From contig CAURZK010000002.1 of the NCBI GenBank assembly GCA_963529855.1, positions 62,001 to 126,000 of the forward strand: a DNA stretch of 64,000 nt, given 5' to 3'. The notes beneath the pieces are model-generated. The model saw only the letters and a program-made list of their open reading frames with translations, ran no database searches and had not been told where the DNA came from. Shown here one piece after another: positions 27,192 through 35,334 of this stretch. Both the position numbers and the translations under genes were made by a program. How positions within the stretch are numbered: the first letter of the stretch is position 1; each line of letters opens with the position of its first letter. Source of the stretch: 34-65-8 sp963529855. Its GTDB lineage: Bacteria; Pseudomonadota; Alphaproteobacteria; Sphingomonadales; Sphingomonadaceae.

Positions 27192-28241
27192 TCAGGCAGT
27201 CGGCAGGACGTGTTCGATCCGATAGAACCGTGCCGCGGTGCCAGCGAACAGCGCGCGTTTCTCGTCCGCATTGGCGCCGCTGGCCAAGCGCTTGAAAGCG
27301 TTCCACAACACCGGATAGCTCGCGCCCCAATGATCGACCGGGTAGTTGCTTTCGAACATGCACCGCTCTGCCCCGAACGCCTCGATGCAAGTCTCGATGT
27401 AGGGGCGCCAAAGCGCCGCGAGCCTCTCGGAGCCATAGCCCGCTGCCGGGCCTTCAGCAGGCAGACCGCATAACGCCATCGCCAGCCCGCCCAGCTTGAC
27501 GACCACGTTGTCACACTGCGCAAGCGCGCGGACCGATGCGCGCCAGCGCGCAAAGTTGGCATCGAGTGTCCCGGCATAGCAGCCCATGCCCAACGGTGTG
27601 CCACAATGGTCGAGGCAGATCGGCTGATTTGGGAAGGCGCGGGCGAGGTCGATGACATCGCCCAATTGGGGCTCAAGCACCCAGGCATCGAACGTCAGCC
27701 CGCGCTGGCCGAGCTGCGCGAAGCCTTCGCGGAACGTGCTATCGCGGTAGAGCCCCTCCGGCGCGTGGAAAGGTGGGCCCAGTGTCGCGGGGTCCGCGTC
27801 CCAGGCACCCTGGTGCCGGATGCCCTTGAACCGCTCGCCGCCCGCCAGCGCCAACGCGTCGAGCACCGCACCTGCACGCGAGCCGAGCAGGAGGTTGGCA
27901 TGGCCGACGATTGCAGCGCAGGCGCGCAGTTCGCCATAGAGCCCGCTGGCGCTCTGCGCGGCGACGCCGTTGACGTACTCGACCTCGCCCACCACCTTGA
28001 AATCGTCGGGCGCATCGGCGCGGTAGAACGCACCGCACTCCACGAACACGGTCCCGACGACGCGATGCCCCGTTTCCAGATCGCCACACAAGTGGTCGAA
28101 GGTGTAGTACGGCTTTTCCGCGATCGCTGCGATGAAGGGATGCCGCGGTTCGGGGAAAGCCACCATCAACGGGCGCAGGTCCCACAGGTGATGATGCGGG
28201 TCGATGATGGGCAGTTCGGGATCGAGGATCGCTTCGGTCAT
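27192..28241 (-). CDS. Amidohydrolase family protein (2-pyrone-4,6-dicarboxylate lactonase-like)
   Basis: A 349-aa TIM-barrel metal hydrolase of the amidohydrolase-2 family. The N-terminal motif is PIIDPHHHLWDLRPL with the metal-binding His pair. Later residues include ICLDHCGTPLG and CMFESNYPVDHWG, where an Asp normally completes the metal site. Relatives open lactone rings in aromatic breakdown; the substrate here is unknown. The ATG at 28241 has a GGAGG ribosome-binding site. A tandem 9-bp direct repeat lies 34 bp upstream. The nitronate monooxygenase gene follows on the same strand. Confidence 0.85.
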   Translation of the reverse strand: MTEAILDPELPIIDPHHHLWDLRPLMVAFPEPRHPFIAAIAEKPYYTFDHLCGDLETGHRVVGTVFVECGAFYRADAPDDFKVVGEVEYVNGVAAQSASGLYGELRACAAIVGHANLLLGSRAGAVLDALALAGGERFKGIRHQGAWDADPATLGPPFHAPEGLYRDSTFREGFAQLGQRGLTFDAWVLEPQLGDVIDLARAFPNQPICLDHCGTPLGMGCYAGTLDANFARWRASVRALAQCDNVVVKLGGLAMALCGLPAEGPAAGYGSERLAALWRPYIETCIEAFGAERCMFESNYPVDHWGASYPVLWNAFKRLASGANADEKRALFAGTAARFYRIEHVLPTA

Positions 28242-28635
28242 GCTGGCCTCCCACGCGCGGTCATCCGGGCATCGTGTCACACTTGTCACACTGTCCTGAA
28301 GCGAAAAAGTTCGGGGCGTATGCGGGTGCCGAATCTTTGCGCGAAAGTGCCGGCCACGGGGTCATGGCGTGGGGCTAACCCGAAAACACGCGAGTAGGAA
28401 AGGTCGCGATCCCAGCCGGCGGAAAATGCTCGTCGACGGGTTTCGGCCCGACATGAAACTTATCTGGACGAACGCGTCAGGTCGGGGAGTTCCTCGTTCT
28501 GGTCGATCAATGGACTGGAGCCCGCTTTGGCCCGGCTCGCGGGTGAACTTGCAAGCGGTGAATGGGACCGCAAATATGGGCAACCACGCAGGCAGCGCGA
28601 ATTGACGCAGGATATCGGCTCTTGATCGCCCGAAG
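28242..28635. other. 394-bp intergenic region without a supportable gene
   Basis: This gap lies between the amidohydrolase start and the leuA stop. Short ORFs on both strands (about 28369-28605 plus, 28362-28673 minus) lack ribosome-binding sites and recognisable sequence. The only structure I see is a tandem repeat at 28275-28292. Confidence 0.5.
28275..28292. repeat. Tandem 9-bp direct repeat upstream of the amidohydrolase gene
   Basis: Two exact copies of TGTCACACT in direct contact, followed by a third TGTC. The repeat ends 34 bp before the amidohydrolase start codon, a position suited to an operator. The 9-bp period does not fit a Pho box (11 bp). Confidence 0.5.
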
Positions 28636-30324
28636 CTAGTGTGGTGATCCTGCGACTGCCGCGTTCGCAGCACTGAGCACTGCCCGTACGCTCGCAGTCG
28701 CGACGTCCTCGTCTATCCCTACGCCCCAGACCGTCCGCCCCGCGCCGTCGCGGCATTCGAGATAGGCCGCGGCGCGGGCATCAGTGCCGGCGCCCAGCGC
28801 GTGTTCGCTGTAATCGCGCACCTCGAGTTCGACGCCGAAGGCATCGCGCAGGGTGCCGACGACGGACGAGATCAACCCGTTGCCGCGTCCGCTGACGGTC
28901 TGCGCGCGGCCGGCCACTTCGATCGTCCCAGCAAACAGGCGGGTGCCATCGGCCGCGCGGCTTTCCTCGTAATCGACGAGCTGGAAATGCTTGGGCTGGG
29001 TCTGGACGTGGTAGGCCTGGCGGAAAGCCTCCCAGATGTCAGGCGCGGCAAGCTCGCGGCCCAGTTCGTCGGCCATGCGCTGAACATGGCGGCTGAAATC
29101 GGCCTGCAGTTTCTTGGGCAGCTTGAGACCCTGGTCCTGTTCGAGCACCCAGGCGAAACCGCCCTTGCCGCTTTGCGAATTGACCCGGATTACCGCTTCG
29201 TATGTGCGCCCAAGATCGGCCGGATCGATGGGCAGGTAAGGGACGCGCCACAGCTGATCATTTTGCGCGGCGTGCGCTTCGAACCCCTTCTTGATCGCGT
29301 CCTGATGACTGCCGGAAAACGCGGTATAGACCAGTTCCCCGCCATAGGGATGGCGCTGGTGAACGGGGATCTGGTTGCAGTACTCCACCGTTTCGATGAT
29401 CCGGTCGATCTCGGAGAAATCGAGCCCGGGATCAATGCCTTGGGTGTACATGTTGAGAGCCATAGTCACCAGGCAGCAGTTGCCCGTGCGCTCGCCATTA
29501 CCGAACAGGCAGCCCTCCACACGGTCGGCGCCGGCCATCAGCCCCAGTTCCGCCGCTGCGACGCCGGTGCCCCGGTCGTTGTGGGTATGCAGGCTGATCA
29601 CCGCGCTTTCGCGATTGGGCAGGTTGCGGCAGAAATACTCGATCTGATCGGCGTAGATGTTGGGCGTTGCCGCCTCGACCGTGGCGGGCAGGTTGAGGAT
29701 GATCGGTTGGTCAGGCGTGGGCTGGAGCACAGCCATCACCGCCTCGCACACCTCGATGCTGAAATCGAGTTCGGCGGTCGAGAAGGTTTCGGGCGAATAC
29801 TGGAAATGCCAGCGCGTGCCGGGTTGCTTCGCCGCCTCGTCCCGCATCACCTTGGCGCCGGCCACCGCGATGTCGCGCACTTCCTCGCGGCTCATGCGGA
29901 ACACGATGTCGCGCCATGCCGGGCTGACCGCATTGTAGAGGTGGACGATCGCCGTGTGGGCGCCGGCGAGGCTGGCGAAGCTGGTACGGATCAGGTCCTC
30001 GCGGCTCTGCGTCAGCACCTGCACGGTCACGTCGTCCGGTACGCGGCCTGAACGCACGAGGCCGCTGATGAAGTCGGATTCGGTCTGCCCTGCGCTGGGG
30101 AAGCCGACCTCGATCTCCTTCACGCCGATTTCCACGAGCAGGTCGAAGAAGCGGTTCTTCTTCACCGCGTCCATCGGGTCGACGATCGCCTGGTTGCCAT
30201 CGCGCAGGTCGGTGCTGAGCCAGCGGGGCGGGGCCGTAATCGCGCGGCTCGGCCACTGCCGGTCGGGCAGGGGCACTTGCGGGAAGGCGCGGTATTTGGC
30301 GGACGGTTCGCGCAGCATGGGCAT
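28636..30324 (-). CDS. leuA: 2-isopropylmalate synthase
   Basis: First enzyme of leucine synthesis, condensing acetyl-CoA with 2-oxoisovalerate; 562 aa, the long LeuA form. The catalytic barrel begins STDLRDGNQAIVDPMD and includes HTHNDRGTGVAAAELGLMAGADRVEGCLFGNGERTGN. The C-terminal leucine-sensing domain is RDYSEHALGAGTDARAAAYLECR. Start codons at 30324 and 30318 are both possible; neither has a strong ribosome-binding site. A leucine-rich leader peptide and a hairpin precede it, pointing to attenuation. Confidence 0.95.
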   Translation of the reverse strand: MPMLREPSAKYRAFPQVPLPDRQWPSRAITAPPRWLSTDLRDGNQAIVDPMDAVKKNRFFDLLVEIGVKEIEVGFPSAGQTESDFISGLVRSGRVPDDVTVQVLTQSREDLIRTSFASLAGAHTAIVHLYNAVSPAWRDIVFRMSREEVRDIAVAGAKVMRDEAAKQPGTRWHFQYSPETFSTAELDFSIEVCEAVMAVLQPTPDQPIILNLPATVEAATPNIYADQIEYFCRNLPNRESAVISLHTHNDRGTGVAAAELGLMAGADRVEGCLFGNGERTGNCCLVTMALNMYTQGIDPGLDFSEIDRIIETVEYCNQIPVHQRHPYGGELVYTAFSGSHQDAIKKGFEAHAAQNDQLWRVPYLPIDPADLGRTYEAVIRVNSQSGKGGFAWVLEQDQGLKLPKKLQADFSRHVQRMADELGRELAAPDIWEAFRQAYHVQTQPKHFQLVDYEESRAADGTRLFAGTIEVAGRAQTVSGRGNGLISSVVGTLRDAFGVELEVRDYSEHALGAGTDARAAAYLECRDGAGRTVWGVGIDEDVATASVRAVLSAANAAVAGSPH

Positions 30325-30368
30325 GGGTCTGATACTCGTAACGCGGGTGCTTCGGTGCGGGTGGTGCG

Positions 30369-30421
30369 GCCCTTGGGCGCCCTCGCGCGCCCGGGGCACG
30401 CGTCAGGTCACGCCCAAGGGC
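30369..30421 (-). promoter_or_regulatory. leuA leader hairpin (putative attenuator element)
   Basis: Perfect 11-bp inverted repeat, GCCCTTGGGCG (30411-30421 read on the minus strand) pairing with CGCCCAAGGGC (30369-30379), with a 31-nt loop. The first arm covers the last codons of the leuL peptide, so ribosome position on the leader would decide whether the stem forms. No T run follows, so the terminating step is unclear. Confidence 0.6.
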
Positions 30422-30458
30422 GGATAAGTCGAAGCAGGATTAGCGCGTTGCGGGCCAT
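30408..30458 (-). CDS. leuL: leu operon leader peptide
   Basis: A 16-residue reading frame, MARNALILLRLIRPWA, ending in TGA. Residues 6-12 are Leu-Ile-Leu-Leu-Arg-Leu-Ile, with Leu codons CTA, CTG, CTT and CTT; CTA and CTT are uncommon in this GC-rich sequence. It lies 84 nt upstream of leuA on the same strand, and its last codons form one arm of the leader hairpin. This is the layout of a leucine-sensing attenuator: stalling at Leu codons would change the hairpin and raise leuA expression. The start ATG is near the predicted transcription start, so the mRNA may be leaderless. Confidence 0.72.
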   Translation of the reverse strand: MARNALILLRLIRPWA

Positions 30459-30476
30459 GGCCTTTGTCTATGCCGA

Positions 30477-30506
30477 AAATTGCGCGCGAGGCAAGCCCGC
30501 GCGCAA
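30477..30506 (-). terminator. Rho-independent terminator after ilvC
   Basis: Perfect 9-bp stem, TTGCGCGCG (30498-30506 on the minus strand) and CGCGCGCAA (30480-30488), with a 9-nt loop, followed on the minus strand by TTTT. It begins 3 nt after the ilvC stop. A weak -35/-10 pair (TTGCCT, CATAGA, 16-bp spacing) for the leu leader may start within its loop. Confidence 0.8.
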
Positions 30507-30509
30507 CGA

Positions 30510-31529
30510 TCAGTTTTTCGCCTTGTCGACCAGCTTGTTCTTGCCGATCCACGGCATCATCGCGCGTAGGCGGGCGCCGGTCTGTTCGATCGGGTGCGCT
30601 TCCGCCGCCTTGCGCGCCGCCTTGAGTTCAGGTTGCCCGGCCCGGTTATCGAGCACGAAGTTCTTCACGAACCGGCCCGACTGCACGTCGGCCAGCACGC
30701 GCTTCATCTCCGCCTTGGTCTCGTCGGTAATGATGCGTGGGCCAATGGTGATGTCGCCGTATTCGGCGGTGTTGCTGATCGAATAGCGCATGTTGGCAAT
30801 GCCGCCTTCATAAAGCAGGTCGACGATCAGCTTGGTTTCGTGGAGGCATTCGAAATAGGCCATTTCGGGGGCGTACCCCGCTTCGACCAGCGTCTCGAAC
30901 CCGGCCTGGATCAGGTGGGTAATGCCGCCGCACAGCACCGCCTGTTCGCCGAACAGGTCGGTTTCGCATTCCTCGCGGAAGTTTGTCTCGATAATGCCCG
31001 AGCGCCCGCCACCGACGCCGCTGGCATAGGCGAGGGCGACATCGTGGGCGTTGCCGCTCGCATCCTGGTGCACCGCGATCAGGCATGGCACGCCGCCGCC
31101 GCGCTGGTATTCGCTGCGCACGGTGTGACCGGGGCCCTTGGGCGCGATCATGATGACGTCGATGTCCTTCGGCGGCTCGATCAGGCCGAAGTGGATATTG
31201 AGGCCATGCGCGAAGGCGAGCGCGCTGCCGGGCTTCATGTTGCCCTTGAGGTCGTCCTCCCAGATTGCAGCCTGATGCTCGTCCGGGGCGAGGACCATCA
31301 GGACATCGGCCCACTTGGCCGCTTCCTTGTTGGACAGCACCTTGAAGCCCGCTTCCTCCGCCTTTTTCGCCGTGGCCGAGCCTTCGCGCAGCGCAATGGC
31401 GACTTCTGCAACGCCGCTGTCGCGAAGGTTCTGCGCATGGGCATGGCCCTGGCTGCCATAGCCGAGCACGGCGATCTTCTTGCCAGTCAGCAGGTTGAGG
31501 TCAGCATCGGCGTCGTAATAGACCTTCAC
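30510..31529 (-). CDS. ilvC: Ketol-acid reductoisomerase (NADP+)
   Basis: Second step of valine, leucine and isoleucine synthesis: isomerisation and NADPH reduction of acetolactate. At 339 aa it is the short class I enzyme. The Rossmann motif is AVLGYGSQGHAHAQNLRDSG, the catalytic region includes APKGPGHTVR, and metal-binding acidic residues sit in ETNFREECETDLFGEQAVLCGG and the FECLHE region. It follows the LprI-like gene by 43 bp and ends in a strong terminator. Confidence 0.97.
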   Translation of the reverse strand: MKVYYDADADLNLLTGKKIAVLGYGSQGHAHAQNLRDSGVAEVAIALREGSATAKKAEEAGFKVLSNKEAAKWADVLMVLAPDEHQAAIWEDDLKGNMKPGSALAFAHGLNIHFGLIEPPKDIDVIMIAPKGPGHTVRSEYQRGGGVPCLIAVHQDASGNAHDVALAYASGVGGGRSGIIETNFREECETDLFGEQAVLCGGITHLIQAGFETLVEAGYAPEMAYFECLHETKLIVDLLYEGGIANMRYSISNTAEYGDITIGPRIITDETKAEMKRVLADVQSGRFVKNFVLDNRAGQPELKAARKAAEAHPIEQTGARLRAMMPWIGKNKLVDKAKN

Positions 31530-31572
31530 GGAATTGTCCTTTCATGCGCGCGGCGCGTGATGGCCGGGCGGG

Positions 31573-31980
31573 TTATCGTGCGGGTTGAGTGGAGCGGGGC
31601 ACAGCGAGGTCGACGCGCATCCGCTGGAGCATGACGACGCGGTCGAACCGAATGCGGGACTTGCAGCGCTGGCCCAGCGACCATGTGCGATCGTCTGACC
31701 GGGTCTCGGGATAAGCGAGGCAGGCCTGATCGCGATAAGCGACCCATGCGGCTTGGTCTGTCAGCAGTGCGCGTCCAGCGGGGGTGTCCTCGCCGCCGAG
31801 TTCTTCCAGCACCCGCGGGATTTCCCGGGTGATCGCGGCATCCCAAACGCCGACCATGTCTTCCAGACATGCCCGATCGTCGGGCGTGGTCGCAACAACG
31901 GGGCATATGTCTTCCGAGACGGCCGCCTGCGAGCCGGCAACTGTGGACTGCAACAAGGCGAAAGCGATCGCGCCAATCAT
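31573..31980 (-). CDS. LprI-family (DUF1311-like) secreted protein inside the ilv cluster
   Basis: A 135-aa protein with a signal peptide (cleavage probably after SQAA near residue 20). It resembles the lysozyme-inhibitor LprI/DUF1311 family (PF07007): cysteines in EDICPVV, DRACLEDM, DQACLAYP and LGQRCKSR, and the helix DQAAWVAYRDQAC. It begins 1 bp after the ilvN stop and 43 bp before ilvC, so it is probably in the ilv transcript although its role is not metabolic. A periplasmic inhibitor or envelope role is family inference. Confidence 0.8.
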   Translation of the reverse strand: MIGAIAFALLQSTVAGSQAAVSEDICPVVATTPDDRACLEDMVGVWDAAITREIPRVLEELGGEDTPAGRALLTDQAAWVAYRDQACLAYPETRSDDRTWSLGQRCKSRIRFDRVVMLQRMRVDLAVPRSTQPAR

Positions 31981-31981
31981 G

Positions 31982-32497
31982 TCAACTTCCCTCCGCTCCG
32001 CGCATCATGCCGACGATGCCCGTCCGGCCGACCTCGACGAGGCCGAGCTCTCGCATCAAAGCGACGAAGCTGTCGACCTTTTCCGGCGGGCCGGTGATTT
32101 CGAAGATGAAGCTGGTCGTGGTGGTGTCGACCGGACGCGCGCGGAAGATGTCTGCGATGCGCAGGGCCTCGACCCGTTTCTCGCCAGAGCCGACGACCTT
32201 GACCAGGGCCAGCTCGCGTTCGACGTGCGGGCCTTCCTCGGTCAGGTCGACGACCTTGTGCACCGGCACCAGCCGTTCGAGCTGCGCGTGAATCTGATCG
32301 ATCACCGCGGGCGGGCCGTTGGTGACGATGGTGATCCGGCTGACCGAGTGATTCTCCGTAATGTCGGCCACGGTCAGGCTGTCGATGTTGTAACCGCGCG
32401 CGGTGAACAGCCCGGCGATCTTGGCCAGGATGCCCGCCTCGTTGTCGACGGTGATGGCGAGCACGTGCCGCTCGCCCGATTGCTCGGCGATTTTCAT
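31982..32497 (-). CDS. ilvN: Acetolactate synthase small (regulatory) subunit
   Basis: Regulatory subunit (IlvN/IlvH) of 171 aa that stimulates the large subunit and confers valine feedback inhibition. The N-terminal ACT domain is HVLAITVDNEAGILAKIAGLFTARGYNIDSLTV with VSRITIV; the C-terminal domain holds RIADIFRARPVD and ITGPPEKVDSFVALM. The start was set at ATG 32497. It follows ilvB by 13 bp. Confidence 0.95.
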   Translation of the reverse strand: MKIAEQSGERHVLAITVDNEAGILAKIAGLFTARGYNIDSLTVADITENHSVSRITIVTNGPPAVIDQIHAQLERLVPVHKVVDLTEEGPHVERELALVKVVGSGEKRVEALRIADIFRARPVDTTTTSFIFEITGPPEKVDSFVALMRELGLVEVGRTGIVGMMRGAEGS

Positions 32498-32510
32498 CTG
32501 ATCTACGCCC

Positions 32511-34286
32511 TTACACCAGTGCCTTGGCTTCGTCGTCCATCGTGCCGCTGACCATGTCGCCATAGAGCAGCATCTCGGTATGCGCCGCGCCGCTCGGGAT
32601 CATGGGGAAGCAGTTCGCATCCTTCGCAACCATGCAGTCGACGATCACCGGCCCTTCGTGATCGAGCATCGCCTGGATCCCTGCGTCGAGGCTTGACTCT
32701 TCCGCTATCCGGATGCCCTTCCAGCCATAGGCTTCGGCCAGTTTCACAAAGTCGGGCAGGCTGTCACTGTACGAATTGGAATAGCGGCTTTCGTAGGTCA
32801 GTTCCTGCCACTGGCGGACCATTCCCATGTATTCGTTGTTCAGGATGAACACCTTTACCGGCAGGCGGTACTGGCTGGCGGTGCCCAGTTCCTGGATATT
32901 CATCTGGATCGAGGCTTCGCCCGCAATGTCGATCACCAGGCTGCCCGGATTGCCTAGCTGCGCACCGATTGCAGCAGGCAGGCCATAGCCCATCGTGCCG
33001 AGGCCGCCGCTGGTGAGCCACTTGTTGGGGCCGAAAAAGCCGAAATACTGCGCCGCCCACATCTGGTGCTGGCCGACTTCGGTGGTGATGATCGGGTCGC
33101 GGTTGCGGGTGAGCGCGAACAGCCGCTCGATCGCTTTTTGCGGCATGATTGCGCCTCTGCCGGGCGGGTAAGCGAGGCACTCGCGCGCACGCCAACCTGC
33201 GATGCGCGCTTTCCATTCGCCCAGATCGCGGGCCTGACGGTCGCCCCATGCGGCGATAAGCTGATCGAGCACCTCCGCACAATCGCCCAGAATGGCCACG
33301 TCGACCGGCACCGTCTTGTTGATCGAACTGCGATCGATATCGATGTGGATTTTCTTAGAACCGGGCGAAAACGCGTCGAGCCGCCCGGTCACGCGGTCGT
33401 CAAACCGGGCACCGACGCACAGCATCACGTCGCACCGGTTCATCGCCATGTTCGCTTCGTAGGTGCCGTGCATTCCGAGCATCCCGAGCCAGTCGGGATG
33501 GTCTGCCGGGAAAGCGCCCAGGCCCATGAGGGTCGAAGTGACCGGCGCGCCGGTCAGGTCTTGCAGGCGCCGTAGCAATTCCGTCGCGCGCGGTCCGGAA
33601 TTGATGACCCCGCCGCCGGAATAGATGACCGGACATTCGGCCGCGGCAAGCAGGGCAACCGCTTCGGCAATGCGGTCCGGCGCACCAAGCCGCTGCGGCT
33701 GATATCGCGCGGACGCCGGGGTGGGCGCATGCTCTGCATCCCACTGCGCCAGCGCGATCTGGACGTCCTTGGGAATGTCAACCAGCACGGGTCCCGGGCG
33801 GCCGCTGGTTGCGATCCTGAATGCCTCGTCGATCGTCGCGCGCAGGTGGGCAGGGTCTTTGACCAGAAAGTTATGCTTGGTGCAGTGACGGGTAATGCCG
33901 ATCGTGTCGGCTTCCTGAAAGGCATCGGTCCCGATCAGCGCAGTGGGGACCTGCCCGGTGATCACGACCAGTGGGATCGAATCCATGAATGCGTCGGCGA
34001 TGCCGGTCACCGCGTTGGTTGCGCCCGGGCCCGAGGTCACCAGAACGACGCCCGGTTTGCCGGTGGAGCGGGCATAGCCTTCTGCCGCGTGCGCCGCCCC
34101 CGCCTCGTGCCGCACGAGGATGTGGCGCAGGCGCTGGTCGGAAAACATCTGGTCGTAAATCGGCAAGACCGCACCGCCGGGATAGCCGAACACGAATTCG
34201 ACGCCCTGCTGAATTAAGCATTCGACCAGGATTGCCGCCCCACTCATTTCGCGCCGCTGGTCCGCGGCCGACCCTGCCGTCGACAT
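32511..34286 (-). CDS. ilvB: Acetolactate synthase large subunit
   Basis: Thiamine diphosphate enzyme of 591 aa that joins two pyruvates, or pyruvate and 2-oxobutyrate, at the start of the branched-chain pathway. The N-terminal motif VEFVFGYPGGAVLPIYD and the catalytic Glu in LVRHEAGAAHAAEGYARSTG are present. The ThDP-Mg motif is GEASIQMNIQELGTASQYRLPV with NNEYMGMVRQWQ. The ATG at 34286 follows GGAGG with good spacing; the TTG at 34298 was rejected. A terminator hairpin lies just before that site. Confidence 0.97.
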   Translation of the reverse strand: MSTAGSAADQRREMSGAAILVECLIQQGVEFVFGYPGGAVLPIYDQMFSDQRLRHILVRHEAGAAHAAEGYARSTGKPGVVLVTSGPGATNAVTGIADAFMDSIPLVVITGQVPTALIGTDAFQEADTIGITRHCTKHNFLVKDPAHLRATIDEAFRIATSGRPGPVLVDIPKDVQIALAQWDAEHAPTPASARYQPQRLGAPDRIAEAVALLAAAECPVIYSGGGVINSGPRATELLRRLQDLTGAPVTSTLMGLGAFPADHPDWLGMLGMHGTYEANMAMNRCDVMLCVGARFDDRVTGRLDAFSPGSKKIHIDIDRSSINKTVPVDVAILGDCAEVLDQLIAAWGDRQARDLGEWKARIAGWRARECLAYPPGRGAIMPQKAIERLFALTRNRDPIITTEVGQHQMWAAQYFGFFGPNKWLTSGGLGTMGYGLPAAIGAQLGNPGSLVIDIAGEASIQMNIQELGTASQYRLPVKVFILNNEYMGMVRQWQELTYESRYSNSYSDSLPDFVKLAEAYGWKGIRIAEESSLDAGIQAMLDHEGPVIVDCMVAKDANCFPMIPSGAAHTEMLLYGDMVSGTMDDEAKALV

Positions 34287-34296
34287 CGTGTCCTCC

Positions 34297-34336
34297 AAAT
34301 AAAAGTGGGCCCGGCGCGAAGGGGAAGCGCCGGGCC
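34297..34336 (-). terminator. Terminator or attenuator hairpin in the ilvB leader
   Basis: On the minus strand, GGCCCGGCGC and GCGCCGGGCC form a perfect 10-bp stem with a 9-nt loop (34318-34326), followed by CACTTTTATTT and then the GGAGG of ilvB. It may end miaA transcription, attenuate ilvB, or both. I found no leader peptide here. Confidence 0.75.
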
Positions 34337-34345
34337 AGCTCCACC

Positions 34346-34374
34346 GGCCTATGGCACCAAAAATGTCCTGTCAA
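34346..34374 (-). promoter_or_regulatory. Possible ilvB promoter
   Basis: A perfect -35 TTGACA (34369-34374) with a weak -10 TAGGCC 17 bp downstream (34346-34351). It lies between the miaA stop and the leader hairpin. The -10 is poor, so this is tentative. Confidence 0.4.
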
Positions 34375-34377
34375 CGA

Positions 34378-35334
34378 TTAGGCGTGAAACAATGATGCAA
34401 ACAAATCCTTCATAGTGTCATTATATGAGTTCATGCGCAGCCAGCCCTGCGGTGGCTGATGGCGAAACCAGGTATATTGGCGCTTGGCGTATCGCCGCGT
34501 GGCAAGCTGTCCAGCGACCAGACATTGGTCGCAGCTAAGCTCGCCTTTCAGCATGGCGGCAATGTCAGGCACACCGATCGCGCGCATCACTGGCAGCGCC
34601 GGATCGAGACGGCGCGCCAGCAAGGCTGCGACCTCTTCCCGGGCGCCATGTTCCAGCATGGCTGCAAACCGGGCGTCACACCGCTGGTAAAGCCATTCGC
34701 GATCTGGCAGCAGCACCAGTGGATGGAGCGAAACGTCAGGGCCGATGCCGCCCTCCTTCCGCGCCTGCCAGTGGGCCAGCGTCCAGCCTGTGCTGCGCAC
34801 GACCTCCAGCGCACGAGCGGTCCGCGCGCTGTCGGCCGGTGCGAGCCTATCAGCGGCAGCCGGGTCTTCCTGCTCCAGCGCAGCGCGTGCTGCGTTCTGC
34901 GGCAGGGTGCGCACAGCGGCGCGCACCGCTGGATCGATGGGCGGGACCGGCGCAATTCCTTCCAGCAAAGTGCGCAGGTAAAGCCCGGTTCCTCCCACCA
35001 GAACCGGCACGGCGCCTTCTGCGTGAAGCCGCGCGATCTCGCGCCTGGCCGCGCTTGCCCAATCGGCAGCAGAGCACGCCTGTGCCCCGTCCCAAGCTCC
35101 GAACAGCAGGTGGGGGACGCCGCGCATCTCCTCGTCCGACGGACGGGCGCTCAGTACCCGCAGATCGGCGTAGACCTGCGCACTGTCTGCATTGATCACT
35201 GCCGCAGGTCGCCCCGCGGCAATCAGCGCTTCCGCCAGCCGTACGCCGAGATCGGTCTTGCCGCTCGCGGTCGGCCCTGCGATGAGCGCGACGGGCGGCA
35301 TTCCGCCAGTTTCAGGAGATTGCGCGTTGCTCAT
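34378..35334 (-). CDS. miaA: tRNA dimethylallyltransferase
   Basis: Adds the isopentenyl group to A37 of tRNAs that read UNN codons; 318 aa. The P-loop is LIAGPTASGKTDLG and the catalytic/tRNA motif NADSAQVYADLRVLSARPS with VPHLLFG follows. The DMAPP and tRNA region includes VLVGGTGLYLRTLLEGI and YAKRQYTWFRHQPP. The ATG at 35334 overlaps the 5' end of the divergent serB gene by 8 bp. Confidence 0.95.
   Translation of the reverse strand: MSNAQSPETGGMPPVALIAGPTASGKTDLGVRLAEALIAAGRPAAVINADSAQVYADLRVLSARPSDEEMRGVPHLLFGAWDGAQACSAADWASAARREIARLHAEGAVPVLVGGTGLYLRTLLEGIAPVPPIDPAVRAAVRTLPQNAARAALEQEDPAAADRLAPADSARTARALEVVRSTGWTLAHWQARKEGGIGPDVSLHPLVLLPDREWLYQRCDARFAAMLEHGAREEVAALLARRLDPALPVMRAIGVPDIAAMLKGELSCDQCLVAGQLATRRYAKRQYTWFRHQPPQGWLRMNSYNDTMKDLFASLFHA

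Noticed and set aside
28362..28673. Minus-strand ORF of about 103 codons between amidohydrolase and leuA
   Set aside because: It overlaps the end of leuA, lacks a ribosome-binding site and has no protein-like pattern.
28801..30051. 416-codon frame antisense to leuA
   Set aside because: leuA on the other strand has full catalytic motifs; this frame is a GC-bias artefact.
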